From the NCBI RefSeq assembly GCF_025024155.1, contig NW_026251711.1, positions 682,001 through 746,000 on the forward strand: a stretch of DNA of 64,000 nt, in the 5' to 3' direction. The notes under the pieces were generated by a model. The model was not told the DNA's origin and ran no database searches. It saw only the letters and a program-made list of their open reading frames with translations. Position numbers and translations under genes: made by a program. Origin of the DNA: Gamsiella multidivaricata (Eukaryota > Mortierellomycota > Mortierellomycetes > Mortierellales > Mortierellaceae). Shown here one piece after another: positions 23,425-32,445 of this stretch (the stretch's first letter is position 1; every line of letters starts with the position of its first letter).

Positions 23425-26400
23425 ATGTCAAGGGACCTCTTTATCGCTTTGCTTGCCTCTTCCTTCTTCCCTTCCCTTCACAATCCAATCGCAAACATCA
23501 GTTCACGCATCAACCACATAACATCTCTTGTTTTTGATCTTGCTTTTTATTTTTTTTTATTTTTTTTATTTTTTTCAAGCTTGAACCTGTTCCCCATCTA
23601 CTCTTTTGTGAGTTATCCAACCTGGCGACCCCAACCATTCCAGTCTCCTCTGTCGATCAGGCAGAAGCAGCAAAACTATACGCGGAACAATACCAGCAAT
23701 ACGCGCAGCAATACCAAGCGTGGTAAGTGCACCAACCGAGGATTGCCACTGGCGATCGTTGTTGTTAAGCACTTTTCGATGACTGGATGCTGCAAAATTG
23801 AATGCAATACTGATCATGTACGACGGCTTGGCTTCATTATGACTCAGGCTGGCAGCTAATCCAGGATATCAGCAACCCCAAGGGCCACCAGGAGTAGCAC
23901 CAGCAGCGCCTGCAGCACCTGCCACATCAGACTACTCTGCATACTACCAACAGTATCAGCAACAGCAGCCACAAGCCCAGTCTGCGTCCCAAGGACAGCC
24001 TCAGCAACCAGCTACTTCGGCGGAGGAGTACGCCCAGCAGTACGCAGCGTATTACGCGCAGTACGGTTATACAGTACCAACTACTTCAACCACTCCAGGT
24101 CCTGCTTCCGCTCCAGAGGGAGCCTCTGCTTCCACAGCACCTTACAGTCAGACTCAGCCTTATCAAGGCTACTACAGCCAGCAAGGAGCCCAGCAGCCCT
24201 ATTCCTACCCGACTTCTTCCTCTGCCACTCAGGCTCCGGCATACGCCTACCCCGGTTATCAGGCATCAGCTCCCGGCACCCAGCCTCCGTATCAGCCAGT
24301 CCCTGGCACCTCACTAACCTCTTATCCTCCTTATTCTTATCAACAGCAGCAGCAGGCGCCGCAACAGCCTCAGCAGTCAGCTTATTCATCTTCTCCCTAT
24401 AGCGCAAATCCACCTAACCAGCCCTCCTACTATCAGTCGTATCCTACGCAATCAGGTCCCTCTCATTCTAGCAACGGTCCAGGAAACCAAGGGTCCTACC
24501 CCAAGCCTTCGTTTGATTATCAGGCATTTCAAAAGCAAAAGCACCTGGAGGCAGAGCAGCGACAGCAGAGGCACCAGGAGGATTTGAATAATCAACAAAC
24601 GTATCAAATTCGCGATAAGCTTCATAACACGCACCTGGGCGGACAGGAGACTACAGTCGGGTACGTCCATGATTCTTATTGCTACAACATCATCGAATTG
24701 GTTGTTTTTGCTAACATCTTGGTCTGTTCTTTAGAGGAGAAAACGGCATGGGAAAGACAAAGCTCGAGAGTAAGTTGCGCAGACATCTAAAATGCCTCAC
24801 TTTTTATATTTTTATTCATTTTACAAATTGAGACTTGTCCTTGTTATGATATTGTTATGATATTAATTGCTTTCTCATCACCACTGTAGAGCCCGCGTAC
24901 TTGTCGGTAAAGTCCAAAAAAGTGAAGCCATTAACGACCAACGTGTTAGACTCCAAGGAATCTGCACAATCAGCGAAAAAGTCGGACGAATGGCCTCAAA
25001 CATTGAAGGATTACGTGCAGCGCTACTTTGCAACGGTAGTCGAGGAGGACCATGCCGAGGCACAGAACGAGTTGAAGGAACTTGTTGGCAAATTTCACAG
25101 CCAGGGAAAGCTTTGGGACGTGGACTGGGAGAATATGGAGGTGCCACGGTACGTATCCAGGCGATAATGTTTTGACGTTCGATATTGCGCCTTGATCTTG
25201 TGATTTATTTACTGATGTCTGCGATTCTCTGTCACATTGCCGCCTAATAGTAAGTTCCGGAGAAAAAGAAGGTAATCCTGTCATTTGCATCGTTGAATCC
25301 TATCAACATGTTGATTGATGATTCATTTTCTAATCTTTATAATCACGCTTTGGTATCTTTCAGCCTTAATAGCCCTTCTCCGGAATACGAGACCCTTGGT
25401 GATGAGGAGCGAGCTAGGCGCGAGAAAAGAATGCGTCGGTTCGAAAAGTCCAAGGATGATGTTCCTATGAAAAAACCTGCTCGCGTTGTGTATGCCCCAC
25501 CTGTCAATAACAATGATGTTATTGACTGGGATGCTCAAACAATCGTCGGCACTTGCACCAAGCTGGAAAAGAACTATTTAAGATTGACTTCGGTAAGTAT
25601 GCAGGACAAGTGGGTTGTGCTGACTTCGACTCAATATTGACAATACTACTTTTTCTCGCATAAACTAGGCACCTGATCCATCCACTGTCCGACCAGTCCC
25701 TGTACTCATGCAGACGCTTGAGCTCTTGAAGGACAAGTGGCGCCAGGATCAAAATTATGCTTACATTTGCAATCAGTTCAAGAGTGTTCGGCAAGATTTA
25801 ACTGTAAATAAGACTGGTATTGCCAGAGAACGATGCGACTCGCATGTGGAAGCGATCCTAGAACATGCCAATACTCACTTTGTTGCTTTGTTTGTAATCC
25901 ATAGGTTCAACGTATCAAGAATGACTTTACGGTGACAGTCTACGAGATCCACGCAAGAATTGCTCTTGAGAAGGGTGATCTCGGCGAGTACAACCAATGC
26001 CAGACTCAGTTGAAGCAGCTTTATCAGTACAACCTCAGGGGTCATATCATGGAGTTTACTGCTTATCGAATCTTGTACCTGCTCCACACTCGCAATCCTT
26101 CCGGTGAGCATTTTATCATGAATGTGCAAATGTTCATCTTGTGTTGAAGCCAGCGCTGATGAAATTATCTTGTGTCTTACTGATATATAGACATCATCGC
26201 AATGCTTGCTTCGTTGACGCCGGCTCAGAAGGAGGATCCAGCGGTAAAACACGCATTGCAAGTTCGCACTGCCTTGGCCACATCGAACTACTACTCTCTG
26301 TTCAAGCTGTACCTTACTGCACCGAATATGGGCGGGTATCTGATGGATCAATTTGTCGAGCGAGAGCGAGTCCAGGCCATGAAGGCGATTTGCAAAGCGT

Positions 26401-26724
26401 GAGTAGCTCTTTTGATCCTTAATCTCCCTCGGCGATTCTCCCCCTTTTATAACGCTTAGCACTCAATACTTTGCCTTTGAATCTGTCCTTAGATATCGAC
26501 CGCACATTGAGGCGTCATTCTTGACTTCGACATTGGGATTTGTGAGTCAGGATGAGTGCAACAGTTTTCTAAAGTCGATTGGCGTTTCTCAGTGTTTGAA
26601 TCAGGATGAAGACTCAGCAACGGGGAAGAAGCGACATCAGTATCTTGATACGAAGATGGCGCTGCCGTATGTGCTAGAGGCAGGAAAGAAGTACCAAATG
26701 ATTGACATCAAGGGCCAGATCTAA
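23425..26724 (+). CDS. THP3: THP3/LENG8-like SAC3-GANP domain protein (5' end unresolved)
   Basis: Family role: a nuclear factor of transcription-coupled mRNP assembly and splicing, partnered with Csn12 in yeast. Ten coding exons are supported: about 23580-23722, 23849-24660, 24735-24769, 24890-25148, 25251-25271, 25364-25592, 25669-25803, 25905-26103, 26191-26398 and 26493-26724. The N-terminal 300 residues are Gln/Pro/Tyr-rich ([19 protein letters not shown] and many YQQ/YYAQY units). Conserved C-terminal blocks: [71 protein letters not shown] and [14 protein letters not shown], then a PCI-like helical region ending [10 protein letters not shown]. The only upstream ATG (23425) would join the frame through an intron ending TTTTTTCAAG at 23579; this is unproven. 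Exons of 35 and 21 nt are present. Confidence 0.88.
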
Positions 26725-27222
26725 GAGGCATGATGGATCGGACGAAGTGGAGCGAATCAAAACAAGAAAGGCGATACATCGAGTCAGGCAGGATCAAAGT
26801 CGAGGATCATTTTCCGGATCGCCTATCAATGCCATTTGCCTATAATATTTGTTCGGCGGAAGAAATCAGGGATCGATTTATTTTCAATCCAGCTTTGTTT
26901 TTGTCCAATGCGAACTGGATGAAGTGGCCTCAGGACTCCCAACATTGGAGCCTATGGCAATTCGATTCAACATCATCGGCTGGTTCCGAGAGAAAGGAAG
27001 GAACAGGGCAAAACTTGTTTTATTATATCCGTTTCGTTTTTGTTTATATAGGCTTTTATTACTACGGTAGTTTTTCTGTTTTTGCCTTTGTTGTTGTAAA
27101 AATAAAGCTGTGTCCATTGCATACCAAAATATATAATCCTACAACCCAAAGTTTGATGGTTAGACAAACATGTCGTTGTACATCGTAGGCAGGTGAATCA
27201 AATAGACAAGGCAAGACTTACA
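26725..27222. other. THP3 3' flank and 3' flank of the Fanzor relic
   Basis: No open frame with protein signal. AT-rich with an AATAAA near 27101 on the plus strand. On the minus strand this is sequence immediately downstream of the Fanzor-like stop codon, where a guide RNA would lie in an intact element. Confidence 0.45.
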
Positions 27223-27975
27223 CTAACGACCATAGTTAATATGTGCCGTTCCAGTCGGCGCTTTTTGGCTCTTGATGAGTTGTCGGTTCAGCGCGTCGAG
27301 CCACTTGAAGTCCTCTACCCATCGAAGGGCTGCGTTAGCTATGTTCTGGCCAGCGTTGTGGTCCCAATCGCGCTGAAGACCGGTAGTAGGGTTCAATTTG
27401 CGTGTTAAGTCATATTCCGACGGCTGACGATCTCCACATGCCGGGTCAGGGCACACGACCGAGCGGCCCTGAGTCTCGACTCTCTTGTAGAATCTGCAAA
27501 AAGATATCGACGTCCGGAGTTCGTCAACGCAGCACATCAGCATCCCCATCCCGGTAGCCTATATGCACAGCAGTGTTTGTAGCAGTAAAGTGTCAGCGAC
27601 CACTATATATCGTTTGCCATCCTTCATCAATGCAAATAAAACGTTACTGCAGTTTCCACCTACCTGAGACTGCAGCCGCGATATGAACCTGTTCGACTTG
27701 ACCAGCCCTCCGCCCTTGTCCCTGAAGTCGCCATCGCCAATAACGACCATAGGCCGTCGCTGATCAGTCTTTGCCCTCATGTACGCCGTCCTAAGCATCC
27801 CGCCGATTGCGCGTCCTACCTCGGACTTCTCCCGTTGTTCCATGCGATAACGAGCGACCTTCAGACCCTTCGATCCGTAAAAGCCCCTCAAATCTTGCTC
27901 AACCGCCGCGTTGGTCCAAGCACGCCCAGGTCCAGCAATAAAAGACTTCTGATACACGGCGAATAGCATACGCAT
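27223..27975 (-). pseudogene. Fanzor-like (eukaryotic TnpB/IS605 OrfB) nuclease, C-terminal relic
   Basis: Two exons, 27975-27664 and 27558-27223, with a good GTAGGT...ATATAG intron joining in frame. Visible in order: RYRMEQREKSEVGRAI helix; MVVIGDGDFRDKGGG, resembling the strand and loop of eukaryotic TnpB homologues; VDELRTS, resembling the VDE-x-RTS segment that carries the relocated RuvC Glu in Fanzor proteins; a zinc-ribbon remnant (FCRF ... CPDPACG) with one Cys apparently lost; then RDWDHNAGQNIA, the RuvC-III Asp motif (RD-x-NA-x-NI). The RuvC-I Asp and wedge/REC part are absent: a TAA directly precedes the first Met, and nothing similar was found upstream. So this is a 5'-truncated copy, probably inactive. 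It is divergent from the Crypton relic 200 bp away. Family identification is from motif memory, not a search. Confidence 0.72.
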
Positions 27976-28176
27976 TTAGTGAAACGGCATAGGGTCTATA
28001 ATGGACTTTTAAGTGAATTCTGTACGCGACACTGGATTTGGGACATTATGTTTCTGCTTCTTCCCATGCTTGACACTTGTACACACACACATCCTTTCTC
28101 CCAACCCCCCAACCGATCAATAATCAACCATCCATCAAACCCTGCACTAGTTTTCAGGCACACCTGACCGCCAGTC

Positions 28177-30253
28177 ATGCCTCATAATACCAGCAAAAGA
28201 CCGGTACCACAGGAGCCAGAGCAACAGGGAGCTATCGCAGATTGCCTTTCAGGTTCAGCTCCATTCAGATATGCAGCCGTTCTCTCAGCAGAGGTGCCCA
28301 AGGAGATAGCGTTGTCTGTCAAACAAGGCTCCATCAGCACAAGCACCGGGAAAAGACCAAGGTGAACTACGCAGTGAATGCTGAATGAATAACGGACTTC
28401 TTGATAAACTACGTGTTCCAAAAAGAGGTAGCGAGGCACGTTAATGCGGACGTCGGTTAGATTGCACAAGTTGGTGTGTTGCCGCTGAATTCGTCAAACG
28501 TGTTGTGGACGCCACCCCCGCCCTGGGAAACGTCTATATCGCCGTCGAACGTGAATGCGACAGAGTGGGCAATCGCATAGGCCCCGGAAGCCACCTCGCC
28601 AGCGTCAGTCAGGGATAACGGTAGCGACGACGACGACCACACCAACAACAACAGTGATGATAATGGTGATAACGATGATAGCAGTGACGGCGGTGACGAT
28701 GACAACGACCCTGCGGGACCCACAACCGGTGCCGTTGCCATTGCCGCTTCCAGGCACATCACCAAGATTTCCAGAGTCGAGAGAGCATCACAAGGTAGAT
28801 CAACCCTCTGTGTATTATATATCCGTATCGTTTCCTGTTGGCTGTTTGTATGTTTATTTATTGTTCTTTCGTTCGCTCTAGTACTCATCCATTCTTCCTT
28901 TTGTGTGTTTTCATATAGTCGTCCAAAACGCACAGTTGGACAAGAATGGTCGCAATACGATCCACGTCCCACCTAGCCTTTCAACAATGGAGAACTATAT
29001 GAAGGCTCTCACGTTCTTGTGGAAATAACAGAGTGCAGACTATCTGGCATATCTTAACCTGACTCCCAGCCATCGGAAGAACCTTGTATTACGGAACACC
29101 ATAAAGCAATATGGCGAAAACTTGGTCTATACGAAAACAAAAAAGGACGAGACGCGTACAAGCACTTGCTCCGTACGCGACCCGTATACGGCGAAGCAGC
29201 TTATCCAGATGGCTTCATTCACATGTCGGAAGCTCCTGGTACTCAGGAGGGTGGGCAAGCGCGTATACGATCAAGCACGGTTTCCGCACATTCGCGAGCA
29301 TTTGAGCATACTGGCACGACACCATATGCTGTTACGTGACGAGGATATGCGCAACCTGATGCTGTCCGACGTCTTTAGCGTTCAAACGCGGGCATAACGT
29401 CCCTAGATCGGCCCTGGCTTTAGGGATTGTCTTCTCTCTACCAAGAGGAAAGACCAACCAGCGCGGAGTCAATATGTACTCAATAGTATATTGCCACCGG
29501 AACTTTGTTCGCTGTACAGTTGCCGCCGCATTTGGATAGTGCATGCTTGAGCGTTTTCAAGTAAGCATCCGATTGTATCAGTCCAGTAAATGCCATGCTT
29601 TATTTCAAGCTTTGCGCCATGTTGCTAACTCATTCTGACCATTCCATGTTATTAATTTTCCCCGGGTAGAGAACGAGCTCGTTCCTAACTTCTCTGACGC
29701 AGATGATTGGCACTCTATCCAAGTCCTCAGGTCGGTCGGAACTCTACAGAAGATTCTCAATAACCGAACAAAGGCGATTACAAACCAAGCCTAGAACGAT
29801 ATCGCTGTGCGGGTCATGCGCGCCTGCTGAGTGTACTCTCTCAAAGTCACTCACGCCGGACGTCATGCTGGAACGTCAGAGGCATACCACCTCGGCTTGG
29901 ACCTTGACCATATCCGTCACCTCGGCCGCTGGAGTACGGTCCAGATGAAGTCCTATTATGCTCCCAAGTTGCCTACGATCGGAGCGTTCTGCATGGCTCG
30001 TTTCAGGAAAGACGAACCATACTTTATTGAGCGCGATCTAGTGACGCCGCCATTACAGCTCCGGCGCCTTATCTTTCCATGGATCGAGGATACCTTTGTG
30101 AATGACGAGGGTCTATCGTGGAAGACGCCGTCCTGGATCGAAGAGTGCGACAAGGAGATGTTGGGAGCAGACCCAGATGTTAGTACAGAGCGACGCCCGT
30201 TTTGTTCCTGCCGAGCAAACGATCTTGAACAAGAGCATGTCAACCAAATCTGA
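28177..30253 (+). pseudogene. Decayed Crypton tyrosine-recombinase transposon gene
   Basis: Scattered exons and frames spell a Crypton-type recombinase. A candidate first exon is 28177-28362 (MPHNTSKRPVPQEP...). A D/N-rich acidic stretch lies at about 28610-28794, spliced to VVQNAQLDKNGRNTIHVPPS at 28920. The helical core follows with one in-frame TAA (about 29026), then the frame starting near 29122. After a frameshift near 29390 comes the ALALGIVFSLPRGKTNQ-type block. A later frame holds THAGRHAG (about 29849, the H-x-x-R of tyrosine recombinases) and HLGRWSTVQMKSYY (about 29920-29957, distal W and catalytic Tyr). It is followed by KLPTIGAFCMARF and an IFPWIED tail typical of Crypton/GCR1-like proteins. 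At least one stop and two frameshifts mark it as dead. No terminal repeats are seen, as expected for Cryptons. Confidence 0.75.
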
Positions 30254-31122
30254 CAATAGCGCGCTGGTCGACCGCGTTGGGTTCCTTAAGGTACTTGTTC
30301 GCTTGCGGCGTGTTATCCTTCAGGATACTGGCTTGTATTTGAAGCCGAACGCGAATGATCAAACTACAAACGAACAAACAAACGAACAAGCAAACGAACA
30401 AACAAATGAACAAACAAACGAGCAAAGAGAGGAGGACAAGTGAGAGACGCATAGATTAGGAGGGAGGAGGCAACGAGGGAAGAAAGGAAAGGACTGTCGT
30501 GGGGACACGCGCGTCAGGGCATACAGCAACAGCACACTCAAACTAGACACAATGCCAAAAAGCGGAAAAGGCAAGGAAAGAGCATGGCGAGACGGTGGAT
30601 TTCCTGCGCAGAAGCAATTCACTTGGCACAAACTAAGGTTTGACTGTAATTTCGTAAGGTCGCGCACCAAGGGTCCGGCATAACAAACAATGACAGGGTC
30701 TGAGCATCAAAGTGGCTGTGCTGCAGTGTCCCGCTTATGGCCCAGCGCCTAGACTTCAGGGACAACTGGGCATTAAAAAACGCCTTCCCGCCGTGGAGAA
30801 GGCGGGGAAGGAACGCGTCTTGGCGTCATAAGCGACAATGGCTCATTCTGCACAGATGATATGCGACAGACGGGGTTCTGTATACATAAGTCTCGCCTGC
30901 CTCTGGAGCTCGTATATCTCTCTTCTTGTCTCTGCTCTACTCTTTTTTCTTCCGGACATTCTCCTTGCATCTTTTCCTCTTTCCCTTCTCTCCTCCCCTC
31001 ATATCTTCAACATCGTTCAACTCTAAGCATTTTTTTTTTCATCCCACTCGTAGCTCGTCTTTTTTACATCCCATACTTCAGCATCAACTCTGGGGCACAA
31101 AAGATATTAATCACAGCACACA
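30254..31122. other. Non-coding region downstream of the Crypton relic
   Basis: Contains the 12-bp tandem repeat at 30366-30425 and otherwise only short chance frames. A T tract at 31031-31039 and CT-rich leader-like sequence precede the small secreted ORF. Confidence 0.4.
30366..30425 (+). repeat. 12-bp tandem repeat (ACAAACGAACAA-type)
   Basis: About five imperfect copies of a 12-bp unit that would read Thr-Asn-Glu-Gln repeats in one plus frame, ending at a TGA near 30443. It lies about 110 bp after the end of the Crypton recombinase frame. Confidence 0.8.
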
Positions 31123-31516
31123 ATGGCATTCCGATCCCGTACATCTCTCTACTTCTTGCTCCTCGCCATCCTCGCCCTCTTCGTCCTCGTGGACACTCAC
31201 TCGCACGTCGAAGCCCTCCCGACCTGAAAGCGCGCCGCTCCGCAGGACATCGCCTCTGCTCCTGCCTCGACATCGTCATCGTCGACAAATCTCCACAACG
31301 GAACCGCCACCGCCCCACGAAAGAGCCCACGAAATCAGCGTCAAGAAGAAAAAAGAACGCGGTGGTGAGGAGGAACCCGTTCTTGATCCAGAACCTCGAA
31401 GGGGCGGGCATGATGCGACACATTCGGATTTGGTGCGAGCATTGGGAGTCGTGTCTCAACCTGTCGTGGCGGAGAGACGGAAGAGAAGGCGCGAGGCCAA
31501 GGCGAGGAAGGTCTAG
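31123..31516 (+). pseudogene. Possible broken gene for a short secreted prepro-peptide
   Basis: Met at 31123 opens MAFRSRTSLYFLLLAILALF, a very good signal peptide, continuing HSHVEALPT and then TGA at 31225-31227. Directly after the stop the same frame reads KRAAPQDIASAPAST, starting with a Lys-Arg pair like a Kex2 site. A second disruption follows near an A-rich run at about 31350. The +1 frame then continues EEEPVLDPEPRRGG...EAKARKV to a stop at 31514-31516. The order (signal peptide, pro-region, dibasic site, Ser/Thr-rich part) looks like a secreted precursor with one nonsense and one frameshift. Alternatives: only the 34-residue peptide is made, or an unrecognised intron removes the stop. 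No family recognised. Confidence 0.35.
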
Positions 31517-31936
31517 GAACTAGAAACGATGTACGCGGAGGCGGAGTACGTATATAAAATGCGTAATGCGCACTGTAGATCTTGAGCGCAAAAGATTGTC
31601 TTGTATATGTGTATATGTATATAAATGGATTGCATAGCCAGGTTTTCGTGCTGTTGCTAAAAGAAAGGATGCCCAACGACCCTCCTCTCCTCACTTTGTC
31701 CAAAAGGCAAAGTAATGTATATATATTTTTACATATGGGCTTTTTCATATCTTCAAACGTCTTCCATGTCCTGGACTGGATTATGTTGTGACACACAACA
31801 CTTGTGGGACATCCACTCGCGATTCCGGAATAAATGAAGCAAATTAGTTCAGGGTGCATGTCCCATCCTTAATTAACGGAGGATGAGAAGGGCAGAAAAG
31901 GATGTTGTTCTTCCGAAAAGATCTAAAGAACAATGA
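31517..31936. other. Spacer before the 25S rRNA relic
   Basis: AT-rich with TATA-like repeats (31603-31625). No coding or RNA signal recognised. Confidence 0.4.
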
Positions 31937-32214
31937 GCTTAATCTCAGCGGATCGTAGCAGCAAGTTTACTCTACTGCTTACAATATTCCGTTCAATAAA
32001 AGTCGTCTGCACTGGATTTATTTCTTCCAGCATTTGAAATTAACATTAGCAGGCACCTCATGAAGCATTTCCGCTCCACAAGACGACCCCACATAGTATG
32101 ATTCAGGACTCGAGGGTCTATTCGTATTTAACTAATTAACTAAAAGTCGGAAAAGGCGGTATTCGTTGCCTCTGGCACGGATTCTGACTTTGAGACGTTC
32201 AGCCATAGTCAACA
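31937..32214 (-). pseudogene. Degenerate 3'-terminal fragment of 25S/28S rRNA
   Basis: The plus strand reads as antisense of the 3' end of fungal 25S rRNA. It begins CTTAATCTCAGCGGATCGTAG, then TTTACTCTACTGCTTACAATA and AAGTCGTCTGCA with substitutions and gaps, and ends ATTCTGACTTTGAGACGTTCAGCCATAGTC. Conserved blocks are in the right order but diverged, so this is not a functional rRNA. The last 34 bp (32181-32214) recur at 38239-38273, where a second 25S fragment continues. Identification is from memory of yeast RDN25. Confidence 0.8.
32181..32214. repeat. Left copy of a 34-bp direct duplication (25S-derived)
   Basis: ATTCTGACTTTGAGACGTTC followed by AGCCATAGTCAACA. The partner is at 38239-38273 and differs at about three positions. 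Together they bracket the 6-kb block holding the NLR gene. Confidence 0.8.
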
Positions 32215-32445
32215 TTTATGGGCCCACAATACTCCGTGACCCTAGTTTGATCTCTCCATTGTTCATCGCTTTCGCTCCCACTCTTTGGTTTTTCGAACCT
32301 ATTGAGTGCTATAATTTGTGCTCTTGGCCATCACTTTTTAAATTTATGAACTTGCCATGGACAAAGACTGCTCTGTATATTGTCTTCAGAAAACGCAATC
32401 CATGCACTAAAAGATTGGCAATGAATAAAAGACAAGACACCGTCG

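Noticed and set aside
24301..24400. CRISPR-like or tandem repeat array in the CAG-rich part of THP3
   Set aside because: CAG/CAA codons of a Gln-rich protein, not spaced repeats.
28182..28469. Minus-strand frame near the Fanzor relic as its missing N-terminal half
   Set aside because: No RuvC-I-like Asp strand or TnpB-like helices; it is the antisense of the Crypton first exon.
30861..31523. 220-codon plus-strand frame as a real gene
   Set aside because: Reads through pyrimidine-rich leader in the wrong frame; the better signal is the Met at 31123.
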